Assembly: GCA_039111635.1 (NCBI GenBank)
Contig: JBCAQO010000003.1
Location: 3,410,001-3,474,000 of the forward strand
DNA: 64,000 nt
Direction: 5' to 3'
Origin: Heterobasidion occidentale
Taxonomy: Eukaryota > Basidiomycota > Agaricomycetes > Russulales > Bondarzewiaceae
Below the pieces are notes generated by a model that saw only the letters and a list, made by a program, of their open reading frames with translations, made no database searches and had not been told where the DNA came from. A program made the translations under genes and the position numbers. Below, in pieces: positions 33,272-46,041 of the stretch (position 1 is its first letter; each line of letters opens with the position of its first letter).

Positions 33272-33990
33272 AGTTTCTTCTATTGAAAATTTCTTTCCCA
33301 GCTACGTCAGAATAGGCGAAAGTCAATGTGAGACGGGACAATGGCAACTTTGAGTGTTCAGAGAAACAATCATTCACGAAGAGGTCGAATATGATGCCGA
33401 GGAGACCAACGGAGGTTGAATATAATATTCGGCAACCGAATCGGAGCAGCGGGCTCATTTCAACTGCCGTCGAGTGGCGCGGTTTGCTTCACCGTTCCAT
33501 ACGCACCATATCTCGTCGCTACTATCAAGATTACGCGTTTTATCGAATCCAACTGATAAAAACAATAATCTTGAATTCTCTTTGCCTGATTCGAGCCAGG
33601 AATCGCCTCCGAAGTTGGCCATAGTTGGTTTTCATCACGGAACAAGAGATGCTAGTTTTCGCCCAAATTTCATTCCGATGGGTAAAGAATCTGTATCGAA
33701 GATATGTATATGCTGAAATCCCCTCTACCAAGTCCCGCCATCTGTGAATTTGGCATAACGCAGAGGAGCTAACATAATGGTTCAAACTGAGCTCAAACAA
33801 TGTATAAGATATAAGCGACGACGGAAATCAAACCCATACGCATGCACCTATCTCGCGAATATTTCCTTAATAAATATCAATAAACATCTATCAGTTGTGT
33901 GCACGCTGATTTTTCAACGGCTAGATTTAAATTTGGGAAGATTAGACCTAGTTCCACTCAGCGAGGGATGGATGTTCATGGCAGATTGAT
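33250..33990 (+). repeat. Array spacer type A, copy 1
   Basis: Corresponds to 42305-42960: shared blocks GGGACAATGGCA, GAGTGGCGCGGTTTGCTTCACCGT, CACGGAACAAGAGATGCTA and GGGTAAAGAATCTGTAT in the same order. It includes the first codons of the ankyrin gene on the minus strand. Confidence 0.75.
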
Positions 33991-35597
33991 ATCAATAAAA
34001 CAACAGTGATGTGAGCACGTTAAAGAAGAATTTGGGTAAATGGAAAGCGCACAATTACTGGGGAGGGCCAAAGGCGAGGAGGGCTCGGATTGACTGAGAA
34101 CTGGAATTGGTGGAACGTGTTACGCAGGCATGCAGGTGCCTCGCTGTTACCCTCGTATAGTCGATAAGATTTTCATGGATAAACACATAACGAAAGCTAC
34201 GGACCAAAAGCCTAGCTCCATGCACTCATACAGCGAAAAATGCCCGACCACGCGCACGGACCCTTTACCACTCGGCGAAGGCTCTGCATAGCTGCATGAG
34301 GCGGTTGATGAATCGGCCATCGGGTAGTCAGGTATAGAAGCCAGGCAAGGACGTAGCGTGGTTACATGCAAGGAAGAGCTTTGAGTTTGGAGTAAAGTAT
34401 GAAACAATGTCATTTGCGGACATGAAGTGGCATGCAATAGACGCGTGCGAGTTCCAGGCCGGCACCGTTCGAGTGACAAGATATTTCACCCGACGATGCG
34501 TAGCTCCGACAACGACCAGTAGGCCATAAGTAGGAGTGGACCCATATTTAGCCCCGCCACTCGAATATACCGAATCGGGTGCCAGAGATCAGATTTCTTG
34601 TTACCCAGTGCGATCGTCGGCTCGCCTTCCCTCTCAAACGCCGTCAGCCCGAGTATACCTCGCGACTTGACAAGAAGCTATGCTGTAGTGAAGAAAAAAA
34701 ACGGACAAATAGATGCAAAGAAACGTACCTGTGCACAATTTGGGACAAGCGCATTGTGCTGGATCTCAGAAGCGGCTAGAAGATTGGATTTTCGAAGGCG
34801 AGGGGGTTCTTCATAATGCCGTGCGCGATGGCAAATCTCTAAAATCAAGCGCCCTGATGCGCCTACAACCTCGAGGCCTAATTTGAATTATCAAGACCGG
34901 GGTAGTATTGGCGCGAAGTATCAGGGAAGAAAAAGGTGAAAGGTACCTCATATAGCGGGACAGATATGCACAGAATAAAAATGCAATCTCTTCAAGGATG
35001 GCTAGACAAAGACCGACCGACGGCTGTGTCGAACAAATCACTCCAAATGGGCACCAAACGACAGTGTAAGCGGGCTCCCCCGACGTGGGTAAATTCCTCA
35101 TCGTCCATTCTTTGTCCCGGATGACTCGCTCCCGCCATCAGAAGACCTGCACCATCCCGGCTTCAAAGTTCAGATGGGAATTGATAACGCACAACGCACC
35201 CCAGAAACGCGGACCCATCTGATCAATGGAACACGTCCTTATCCTCGAGCTTGGGCATGAGGCAGAATGAGCCTTGCGCGCACGACGCTGTCAGAGGCAG
35301 TGCTCAGTGCGTAATAAACACTGATCCATGGGTTGCCGCCTTCGAACAATGGCAAGGCCCTATTCCTGGTTCCGAGGCCGAACCTATGAGGCGACAGAAC
35401 ACCAGAGAACAAGGCATAGTGCGCGCACCGTGGAATCGTGCAAGAAGTCGATTAGCGCTCACTGTGGGGGTATATCTAGATGGCCTGACTAGTGGAGGAG
35501 CCTAGCAATTGACTTCTCTTCCGAGCCTCCTCAGATCTTCCTCACCATTCACCAGTCGGTGTACAAACCTCTCCACACCTCTTCAAACGCGACAAGC

Positions 35598-37263
35598 ATG
35601 TCACGTTACGGGTTCAATTGGCCTTCCTGGACACAGGAAGAATTATCCAGTGCGTACATATTCCTGAGGGCCGAATGATTTAGTGACACTATTTGTGTAC
35701 AGCGCCTGGTGCGGGGCCTTCGGGGTCCCGATACAATGAGCAAGAGCTCGACGTCGATCTGGCGGTAAGCTGACTTGCGTTCTGTCGACGATACCACTCA
35801 CGAGCCGCTCCTCTTTACTGTCAGGACGCGTATGGAGCGCGCAGCGGCGGGGGACTTTATGTCCCACAAAACATGACTGGGAACGTCCGGCCCTTTGCCG
35901 CGCGCATGCGCTTCATGTCGCACGACGCGGCCTCAAATTTCCTCACCGTGTTCGATCACCCCGCCCCATCCTTTGCCGCTCCCCCCTTCCCCTTCCCCGC
36001 TCCCATCCCCTTCTCCCTTCCTACCTGGGCGTCCACCTCGACTCCGGTACTGGCCCCTCATCGTAGAATACCGCATGCGCCCTTACCGACTCCTACGCCT
36101 GTCCCTGAAATACCGAGAGGGCCGATCAGCCCCGCCCCGGAAGGGTCCCCGTCCCCCGCTACCCCCGCCGCACCTCCAACAACCGTAGCCCCCGCCTCCC
36201 CCACCGCACCCACCACCACCGTCGTCGCCCCCGCCACGGATGCCGCCTCTGCCCCCGCCCCCGATGCCATTTCGATGGCACGCATCATACCGACCGATGC
36301 CCAACGGTCGACGCACTCGGCGCTCGAAGGCGCCGTGGGGCCTTTCACGGGCCCTTGGGCGGCCATGGCACGCACGATCATCGCGGCGCGCCTAGACCCG
36401 CGGTGGGACCCGTCGGTATTGCGGCGGGAGACGAGAAAGCGCGAGGCGGACGCGGAGGAGGCGCCGTCGCCAAAGAGGGCAAGGATAGAGGAGGGGCTAG
36501 GAGAGGCGGCTGTCGGGGCGAGTGCGGTGGGGGGAACGAGGGAGGGTGAAGGGAAGAAGGCGAGCTGATGAAGACGGAGATTGGGACCAGTGCAGGCACC
36601 GAGGGGACTTGGTCCTTGGAGAGCAGGTTCGGGCCTATCGCGCCCATGCCTGCCCCGGGGCCAGTCAAGGCAGCTGGAGGGCTGCACCCGATACTTGTGG
36701 TCGTACCACAGGTCGACGGTAACGCCCTCTACCATCACAACAATACATCAACAACGTCTACCCACAGGGTGGACAACCCCGCAGGTGAGTTCGTCATCGA
36801 GCCTGTACCGCTGCCTAGCGGAGGGCCTTCGACATCGCCATCTGCGGACGACCAGCAGGAGGTCAGCGAGCCTGTTGAGGACGAGGACGAAGAGGACCAG
36901 CTCAGGCTCGGAGACGAGACCACCCTGAGTCAGCGCGAGGCCGCCGTCGTCATTGACGAGAACATCTACGGAGGGGACATCATGCGTTGCGTACCGTGCA
37001 ACAAGACATTCCGCCGTAAGTACGACCGCAGGCGACACGTCGTCACCGTCCACTACCTTGGCAAGTTCCCCTGCGACTGGTGCGACCTGTACTTCTACGC
37101 GCGCCGCGATGGCATCACTCGGCACAAGAAGGAGAACTGCCCGGCCAAGGACTTTGAGGATCGACACATCAACCCATGGAGATGGTTCATGGCCTGGGTG
37201 AACGGACCTCGTCGTGGCGGTAAGCGGAGGAGGGGCACGGCAGGATCGACGAGGAGGAGGTGA
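35598..37263 (+). pseudogene. Two-zinc-finger protein, array copy 1 (one frame break)
   Basis: Exons 35598-35649 (52 nt), 35703-35764 and 35825-37263. Exon 1 gives MSRYGFNWPSWTQEELS, exon 2 a Gly/Ser linker (TPGAGPSGSR), exon 3 the body: LYVPQNMTGNVRPF, a long Pro/Ala/Thr-rich stretch, a conserved block DAISMARIIPTDAQRS with ALEGAV, a basic NLS-like PSPKRARIEEG, the block DGNAL...STHRVDNPAGEFV, an acidic segment and two fingers. Finger 1 is C-x2-C-x12-H-x4-H (CVPC...HVVTVH), finger 2 is C-x2-C-x13-H-x4-C (CDWC...RHKKENC). A basic tail (RRGGKRRRG) ends it. This looks like a nuclear, possibly DNA-binding protein; no known family is recognised. One base is missing near 36551 compared with copy 4 (GGGAAG versus GGGGAAG), so the fingers fall out of frame. 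Confidence 0.75.
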
Positions 37264-38480
37264 AGCTGAAGGTACGCACCGTCGTCTCTTGCCTGTTTTC
37301 CCTCTCGTTTCCTTTCCTTTTGTGTTCTGCCAACCCCTTATTCATGCCCCACACCACTTCCGAGTCGTCGCCATCGATTACATGCCCCCGCAGAGCTCGC
37401 CTTGACCTTCCCTTTTGTGATATCCCTGATTATTTCTTGCTCATTGCTTGTGTGCTCGGATCGATGAGGGAAGAGAGTGTTCTAGATGAGACTGACACTG
37501 TTTGTTTGTCGTACAGCTCCTACACGGCCGTGCTTGGCTCGTCACTGACCTCGGATCTGGTAGACTGGAGCAGAATGCTGCTTGCAGTCATTATGTAAGA
37601 TGGTCGTCGTCGTTCACCAGCTCACCGCCGCCGTGAAGACCTCTCGCACTCGTATTCCCCTTATTCACAATCTTTTCGAAATCGCATCTCCTGTGTCCAA
37701 TTCCCATAGAGTTGTATAAGCATTTCTTCTATTATTTTTCTTGGCAGACCAAAATATGACAAATATTCACAAAACCCGGTGCGCTGAACAAGAATGAGCT
37801 ATATCTCGCGTTTCCTGGGCGCCATTTCTCTCTTTCAGAGAGAAGAGTAATGGAGTGATCGTGTTGACCAGACGTAGTTTATACTCAGTGCGCATCGCTC
37901 CCGGTTCGAGTTCCCTGTACCGCACTCCGAGCCTCTAACGCAGACCGATGATAGACAGCCTCCATTGGTACACGTTTCGCTGCCCCCCAATTACGCAACA
38001 GCCTTGCAAGAATGAGCGAGCCCCTATGTTAAAGCTCCAGAGTTTGTCTGCTCATCTATGGTCATAGAGGCAGACGAAGCAGACACCCAGAGTCGGTCGC
38101 TGTGCTTGTCGCGTTGACGAACAAACAGACCAAACGGCGGTGTTTAACTCATCGGCGGTACTATGTCGAGGAAGCACTTGATGGCCGGGGGCCAGTCAAA
38201 CTGCCAGGGACTGCAGGCCCCAGCCCCGTCGATGGAGGCTGAGAAGGCGTGAACAGGCACGCAAGCAAGCAAGACGGAAAAAAGGAGGGTTAGCACCTGC
38301 AAATACCCACACAAAGCGGACGAGGGCAGCGAGAGAGGTGACCGGACTGAGCAGAAGCCACGGCAGGGACGGAGACGATCTTGAACAACGAATCCGTAGA
38401 TGACACATATGTTAGAACATGGGCGACTTAACGTCCAGAAAAAAAGTACGTACATAGACATCGTAAATGGGTTTGACGCG
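37264..38480 (+). repeat. Array spacer type B, copy 1
   Basis: Almost identical to 46042-47240. It starts with GTACGCACCGTCGTCTCTTGCCTG, a splice-donor-like sequence right after the stop codon, and has an acceptor-like TCGTACAG near 37517, so a 3' UTR intron is possible. The far end (38250-38420) holds an opposite-strand Cys-containing frame. Confidence 0.7.
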
Positions 38481-39750
38481 AAGCTTGAATGCCCTGTAAA
38501 CCGAACAGGCTCAAGCTTGAGTCTTGAACAACGTCTTCGTTCGTGTGCTTCCGACGGCGGACACAAGATCGCAATAGACCGCAAGTCCCAGGCCGGCACC
38601 ATTCGAGTGACAGGGGATTTCACCCAACGACATGTAGCTCCGATGACGACTGATGGAACAATACAGTTTAGGGACCCATATATGGCCTCGCCACTCGAAT
38701 ATTCCGAATTGGGTGCCATAGATCAGGACTCTTGTTACTCATCGCGATAGTCAGCTCACCTGCCCTCTCAAACGCCGTAAATCCGGAGTCTACCACGCGA
38801 CTTGACAAGAAGCTATGCTGCAAGTGAAGAAAGAAAAGGGAACAAATAGATGCAAAGAAACATGCCTTGGTGTACCTGTGCACGGTTTGGGACAAGCGCA
38901 TTGTGCTGGATCTCAGAAGCGGTTAGAAGATCGGAGTTTCGAAGGCAATTGGTTCTTCATGATGCCGTTCACGATGGCAAATCCCAAAAATCAAGCGCCC
39001 TGATGCGCCTACAACTTCGAGACACGAGGCCTAATTTGAACTGACGACGCGGTATCGGCACGAGAGAGCAGCATGGAACGATGAAGATGAAAATCCCCGT
39101 GCATGGCAGAGAAATATGGACAGCAAAGAAAAGCCGTCAGGAGAAGAAACCCGAGCGAGGGGAAACCAACTGATGACTGTGTTGACCGCTATAGTCGAGG
39201 ACCGACCGACATTGGAAGCGGGCTACCGTGACGTGGGTAAATTCCTCGCCGTCCTTGCTTTGTCCCGAAGGCCCCGCCCCCGCCATCAGAAGACCTGCAT
39301 CATCCCAACTCTATCGAGGTTCAGATGCAGAATGATAACAGGTAACGTACCCTAGAAACACAGACGTATATGATGAGTTGAACACGCTCCCCTCCTGAAG
39401 GGTGGACATGAGGCAGAAATCCGATTCCAGCACTCGGCGCTGGTAGTCAGGCCCATTTCGTAACACGCGCAGGACAGCCTCTTCCTGCCTTTGAACAATG
39501 ACGCACCGCATTCCTGGTTCCAAACTCAATGTCAATAGGCGAGAGAATACGGCTAGGCGGCATCGAAGAACAAGGCGTGGTGGTCGCATCGTGGAATCGT
39601 TCGAGAAGTCGGGAAACGCCCGCCCCGGGGGCAGTAGTATATCTAGATGATTTTGACGAGAGGAGCCGAACCATCAACCGCCCATCCAGAATTTACCAGC
39701 CGACCCACCTACACCTGAAAACCTTCCACAAGCATCCATAGCACGAAGCC

Positions 39751-41426
39751 ATGTCGCACAGAATACACGGCTGGCCGTCTTGGACACAGGAAGAACTTGA
39801 GAGTGCGTACATGTCCTTCAGGGCCTTGAATTTTACCAGAACAGCTTTCATACAGCTCCTGGCGCGGGACCCTCAGGGTCTCAGTCCACCAACGATGAGC
39901 AAGAGCCCATTGCGATTCCGGAAGTAGGTTTTCTTTCGTTCTGACACGTCGACGGTGCCACTCACGATGCGTTCCCTTGCACCGTCAGGGTGCGCATGTC
40001 GAGCGTAGCTGTGCGGGACTTCATGTCCCACCAACCAGGGCTGGCTACAGCCAGTCCTCTGAGGCGCGCATGCGCGCACGGTCGCGCGACGTCGGCTCGC
40101 AATTTCCCGTCGTGACCATCCACCCCGCATTCTCCTTCGTCGCTCCCGCTTCCCCCTTTCCCGCACCCTCTGTAGTCACTCCGCCTTCCACCTTCCCGGC
40201 CCCCATCGCAGTCGGCCCGCCTACATGGGCCTCCACCTGGGCGACGGTGCCAGCTTCTCATCGCTGGGCACCGCATGCGGCCGCACCAACGCCCACGCCC
40301 ATCCCTGACACACCGACAGGGCCGCTCAGCCCCGCCCCAGAGGAACTCCCGTCCCCCGCCACCCCCGCCAAGCCTCCCACCACCGTCGCCGCCACCAGCC
40401 CACCCGCACCCCCTGTCGCTCCCGCCCTGCATGTCGCCCCAGCCCCTGATGCCATCGCCATGGCGCGCGTCATACCAACGGACGCGCAACGGTCGACCTA
40501 CTCGGCATTAGAAGGCGCCGTGAGGCCCTTCAAGGGTCCTTGGGTTGATATGGCGCGCACCATCGTAGTGGCCCGCCTCAACCCGCTGTGGGACCCATCG
40601 GACCTCCGGCGGGAGAGGAGGAAGCGACGAGTGGACGCAGAGGAGCAGCCACCGCAGAAGAGAGCGAGGGTGGAGCGAGGAGTGGAGGACGTGATTATCG
40701 GGACAAGCGTGGAGAGGAGCGCACGTGAGAATGAGGAGGAGGAAGGTATATCGAAGGCGAAGATCAGGGAGGGTGAGGGAGGAGTGGGAAGCGAGGGGAA
40801 GGAGAAGACTGGGTCTGAGGTGACCAGGTACAGGCACATCGCGCCCAAGCCTGCAACCGGGCCAGTCGAGGCAGCTGGAGGGCTGCGCCCGATGCCTGTG
40901 GTCATTCCACAGGTTCACGGCAACGCCCTTCAATCGAACATCGATACATCAACAACGTCCACCCACAGGGTAGACAACCCTGCAGGAGAATTCGTCGTCG
41001 AGCCTGTACCGCTGCCAAGCGGAGGGCCTTCGACATCAACGCCTGCGGACGACCAAGATGAGGCTGGAGAGGCCGGCATTTACGATCACAATGAGCACCA
41101 ACACCAGCTCGTAGACGGGTCCAGCCTCAGCAAGCGCGAGGCCGCCGTCGTGATCGACGAGAAGATATACGGGGGACCCACTGCGCTGCCTCGCGTGCAA
41201 CAACATGTCCTTTGGGCGCAAGTACGACCGCAGACGGCACGTCGTCACCATCCACTACCTCAACAAGGTCCCCTGCGACTGGTGCGATATGTTTTTCTAC
41301 GCACGCCGTGATGGGGTCACTCGTCACAAGGACGAGAATTGCCCAGCGAGGGACTTCGAGGATCGGCACACAAACCCAATGAGGTGGTTCATGGCCTGGT
41401 TAAGTGGACCTTCGGGGTGGCGGTAG
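39751..41426 (+). pseudogene. Two-zinc-finger protein, array copy 2 (most divergent direct copy)
   Basis: Exons 39751-39802 (52 nt), 39856-39923 (68 nt), 39989-41426. Exon 1 reads MSHRIHGWPSWTQEELE. The Pro-rich region is longer and its sequence differs from the other copies (GPPTWASTWATVPASH). The NLS-like motif is PPQKRARVE, the acidic segment before the fingers is replaced by a His/Gln-rich one (NEHQHQLVDG), and finger 1 begins CLACNNMSFGRKYD. A frame break lies in the G5 run at 41171-41175, just before finger 1; past it, both fingers are complete (RRRHVVTIH, CDWCDMFFYARRDGVTRH). Copy 2 is thus an older paralogue, with the fingers the best preserved part. Confidence 0.75.
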
Positions 41427-42304
41427 GAGTAGAGGTGCGGCGGGATCATCGGCGATGGCGAGCTGAAGCTGGAGGTACGCACCATGGTTTCTTGCCCGCT
41501 CTCGCATTCCTTCCCTTCCCTTTTGTTCTGCTCCTGTCCCCAAGCTTTCGCCCCCCACACAACTTCTGCATCGTCATCATCGATCGCACACTCGCCTTCG
41601 CTTTCCGTTTCACGACATCCCTGCTATTTTCTTGCATTTTGCTTTTGGTCTCGGATCGATGAGGGTGCAGGAGTGTGTCGGATGGGGCTGACGACGTTTC
41701 CAATAGGGATGTTCATTCGCGGCCTTGCTTGTGTTATCGTCAACATGCTCGGACATGGTGGAGTGGAGTGAGTGTGCTGGTCTGTGCTGGTAGTCGCTAC
41801 TATGTAGTAGGTCACGCGGTCCGTCAAGTTCCTCGCGCTTTACCACAGCACGGCTTCAGCACTTTGTGAAGGACTGACTAATTTTCTCCTATCTGCATTG
41901 CTGCTCTTTTCATGGTGTTTTCAAGATCGCCTTGAGTATCTATCTGACACTTCTGTGTATATTCCCTTTTTCTCCCGCCTGAGTCGTCTCGACACGCTGT
42001 AATCTAGAAATTGTATCCAAAATACACAAGTTCTTCTGCGTGCATTGAAAAAATCGCATTCCATTGTGTCTTTTCCTTCAGGAGGGACTCGAAGAACTGA
42101 GACAATCCTACCCGCGCGCGAGTTCGGAAGAACAGCTCCGGTCAAATCCGAGCTGCCTTCGGCCGTTTTGCTGAGTCGACGCAGGATGTCCTCGATCACG
42201 GATTCAAGTGAGATTCGTCGCCGCTGCGCGCATCCAAAACTTCCTCATAGCCTTCCATCATATATGGATCGATGCGAACACACTGAGCTAGACACTCAAT
42301 ATGA
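41427..42304 (+). repeat. Spacer between copies 2 and 3, partly unique
   Basis: 41427-41880 resembles the start of spacer B (TTTCTTGC...CTCGGATCGATGAGGG), but 41880-42300 has no counterpart that I can find in the window. The change to spacer A follows at about 42305. Confidence 0.5.
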
Positions 42305-42960
42305 ATAAGGATTGCGCGCGTTAGCTGGCGAGGTCACAGATTCTTCCATTGACGTAGTATTTTTCTAGCTACGTCAGAGTATGCCAGAGTCGGTGGAAGG
42401 CGGGACAATGGCACCTTTGAGCGCTCAGATATCCATTTTTCATGAAGAGGTTGAATGCCGAGGAGACCAGCGGAGGCTGAACGGTCGGCAACCAAATCGG
42501 AGTCTGCGCCATAGCAGCGGGTTCACTTTCAACTTTCCTCCAACGCCCACTTCCATCGAGTGGCGCGGTTTGCTTCACCGTCCCATATGCGCAGCGATGC
42601 GCTATATCTCGTGTATACTATCTTATATCAATGGCCAGGTTAGAACCACCAATTTTTCCATTATCTCTGTCTAATTCGTCGCCTCCAAATTTGCCACATC
42701 AGGTTGCATCACGGAACAAGAGATGCTACACGATTCTCATCGAAATTTTCCTCTCGGATGGGTAAAGAATCTGTATGAGATATGAGCGACGGCAAGAATC
42801 AAAAACACTTACATGCACCTCTCCCATATATCTTTTCCTAATCCATACCGGACAACGTCTATCGATTGTGCGCACAACAATCTCTCAACGGCCAGATCCA
42901 AGAACCGGAAAGCCAAGACCTAGCAAGCGATGCAGGCAAATCTTCGTCATGGCCCTCGTA
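42305..42960 (+). repeat. Array spacer type A, copy 2, with a stub of the ankyrin gene
   Basis: Matches 33250-33990 from TAGCTGGCGAGGTCACAGATTC onward. On the minus strand this is EESVTLAS followed by a stop, the counterpart of EETVTLAAS at the start of the ankyrin gene; the rest of that gene is absent. Confidence 0.65.
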
Positions 42961-44351
42961 GAATCAATGAGATTTTAATAGATCAACGCATAATGAAGGA
43001 TACGGACCAAGGGTCTAGCTCCATGAACTCATAAAACGAATAATGCTCGACCAAGCGCGCAGGTCCTTTCCTGCTCGGCGAAGGCTCTGCATGACTGCAC
43101 GAGGTGGCTAATGACTTGACCATCAGGAGGTAGAGCATCGAAGTCAGGCAAAGATGTAGCATGGTTACATGGAAGGGAGATCCTCGGACTTTGAGCAGAA
43201 CACGAAAAGATGGAATTTGCGGACACAAAGTAGCATGCAATAGACACATGCTGCCATGCGAGTACCAAGCCGGCACCGTTCGAGTGACAAGATGTTTCAC
43301 CCGACGACGCGTAGCCCCGACAACGACCAATGGAACTCGCGAAGAAGTGGAACCATATTCGACCTCGCCACTCGAATATACCGAATGGGGTGCCATAGAT
43401 CAGATCTCTTGTTGCTCATCGCGATAGTCGGCTCGCTCGCCCTCTCAAACGCCGTTAGGCTCCAGCCTCCCTCGCAACTTGACAAGAAGAAATGCTCCAA
43501 ATGAAAATTAACGCAAAGAAACCTGCCTGGGTGTACCTGCACGCAATTTGGGACAAGCGCGATATGCTGGATCTCGGAAGCGGCTAGAAGGACTTCGAAG
43601 GCGGTTGGTTTCTAATATTGCCGTTCACGATGGCAAATCATTAGAATCAAGCGCCCTGATGCGCCTACAACCTCGAGGCTTAATTTCAATACTCCAGACC
43701 GGAGGCAGTATTGGCGCGAGGGTTCAGATAAGAGGATATGTGAGAATGCCCTCGTATAGTGGTCAGATATGGGCAGAATAGACATATTGTCTTCAAGGAT
43801 ACCTGGATGAAGACCGAATGGCTGCATCGAAAGAATCACAACAAATGGACCCCGAGCAATATTGTAAGCGGGCTCCCGCGATGTGGGTAAACTCCTCCTT
43901 GTTCATCAGAAGAAGTTCAAAAGTGAATCGATAACAGACAACACACCCCAGAAATGCGGACCCATCTGATCACTTGAACACGTCGTCAACCTCAAGTGTG
44001 GGCATGGGGCTGAATTGCGCACACGACGTTGTGAGATGATGGGCTCAGTGCGTAATAAAGAATGATCCATAGGCTGCCTTCGAACAATGGCGAGGCCCTG
44101 CTCCTGGTTCCGAAGCCAAGCCTATGAGGCGACATGATATGAGCGTACGGCATCAGAGAACAAAGCGTTGTACGCGCACCGTGGAATCGTACAGGAAGTC
44201 AATTAGCGCTCACCGTGAGGGGGGTATATCTAGATTGCCTGACGAGAGGAGGAGCCTAGCAATCGAGTGCCCCTTCCTCACCACTTTTCCCTCACAAATC
44301 ATCAGTCAACCTACAGATCTGTCTACATTCACTCGAATGCAACAAGCCAGC

Positions 44352-46041
44352 ATGTCGCGTTACAGGTCCGGTTGGCCTTCCTGGACACAGGAAGAATTAT
44401 CCAGTGCGTACATGTTCCTCACGGCTTGTCAATGTCAGTGGCAAGATCTGTACACAGCTCCTGGCGCGGGGCCCTCAGGGTCCCAATTCAACAACGCTGA
44501 GCAAGAGCTCAGTGAAGATTTGCGGGTAAATGTCCTTTCTCTCTAACACATTGGCGGTGCCACTCACGACGAGCCGCTCTTCTTTACTGTCAGGATGCGC
44601 ATGTCGCACGTAGCCGCAGGGAACTCCATGTCCTTAGAAATGTGACTGGCTATACCCAGTCCTCTGACGCGGGCTTGCATTTCCCCGCCGTGTTCGCCCA
44701 CCCCGCCCCATCCTTTGCCGCTCCCCCTTTTCCCTTCCCGGCTCCCATTTCCTTCTCCCTTCCTACCTGGGCGTCCACCTCGACTCCGGTACTGGCCCCT
44801 CATCGTCTATCACCGCATGCGCCCTTACCGACTCCCACGCCCATCCGTGAGATACCGACAGGGCCGATCAGCCCCGCCCCGGAAGAGTCCCCGTCCCCCG
44901 CCACCCCCGCCGCACCTCCAACTACTGTGGCCCCCGCCTCCCCCACCGCACCCACTACCCTCGTTGCCCCCGCCACCGATGCCGCCTCTGTCCCCGCCCC
45001 GCCCCCGCCCTCGCCACCGCCCCCGACGCCATTTCGATGGCGCGCATCATACCGACCGATGCCCAACGGTCGACGCACTCGGCGCTCGAAGGCGCCGTGA
45101 GGCCCTTCACGGGCCCTTGGGCGGCCATGGCGCGCACGATCACCGTGGCACGCCTCGACCCGCAGTGGGACCCGTCGGTCTTCCGGCAGGAGACGAAGAA
45201 GCGAGGAGTGGACGTGGAGGAGCAGCCGTCGCCGAAGAGGGCGAGGACGGAGGAAAGGCTGGAAGAGGTGACTGTCGGAGCGAGCACGGTGGGGGGCATG
45301 AGGGAGGATGAAGGGGAGAACGGCGAGGCAATGGAGATGGATATTGTGACCGGTGTGGAGAGCGAGGGGAGCGAGGGGACTTGGTCCTTGGAGAGCAGGT
45401 TCGGGCCCATCGCGCCCATGCCTGTCCCGGGGCCAGTCAAGGCAGCTGGAGGGCTGCACCCGATACTTGTGGTCGTACCACAGGTCGACGGTAACGCCTT
45501 CCACCAACACAACAATACATCAACAACGTCCACCCACAGGGTGGACAACCCCGCAGGTGAGTTCGTCATCGAGCCTGTACCGCTGCCTAGCGGAGGGCCT
45601 TCGACATCACCATCTGCGGACGACCAGCAGGAGGTCAGCGAGCCTGTTGAGGACGAGGACGAAGAGGACCAGCTCAGGCTCGGAGACGAGACCACCCTGA
45701 GCCAGCGCGAGGCAGCCGTCGTCATTGACGAGAACATCTACGGTGGGGACATCATGCGTTGCGTACCGTGCAACAAGACATTCCGCCGTAAGTACGACCG
45801 TAGGCGACACGTCGTCACCGTCCACTACCTTGGCAAGTTCCCGTGCGACTGGTGCGACCTGTACTTCTACGCGCGCCGCGATGGAATCACTCGGCACAAG
45901 AAGGAGAACTGCCCGGCCAAGGACTTTGAGGATCGACACACCAACCCATGGAGATGGTTCATGGCCTGGGTGAACGGACCTCGTCGTGGCGGTAAGCGGA
46001 GGAGGGGCACGGCAGGATCGACGAGGAGAAGGTCAAGCTGA
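44352..46041 (+). pseudogene. Two-zinc-finger protein, array copy 3 (one frame break)
   Basis: Exons 44352-44403 (52 nt), 44458-44525 (68 nt), 44594-46041. From about 44700 to the stop it is nearly the same as copy 1, including the acidic segment DDQQEVSEPVEDEDEEDQ and both fingers. The frame changes near 45000, inside a run of CCGCCC repeats in the Pro-rich region; the downstream frame (45037 on) is open to the end through the NLS-like PSPKRARTEE and both fingers. The break is in simple sequence where slippage or assembly error is easy. Exon 3 starts differently from copy 1 (DAHVARSRRELHVLRNVTGYTQ), so the similarity to copy 1 is restricted to the body and 3' side. Confidence 0.75.

Noticed and set aside
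36058..36738. Minus-strand Gly/Ala-rich frames in each array copy
   Set aside because: Repeated in every copy only because they are antisense to the Pro-rich part of the finger gene; no ATG or stop conservation.
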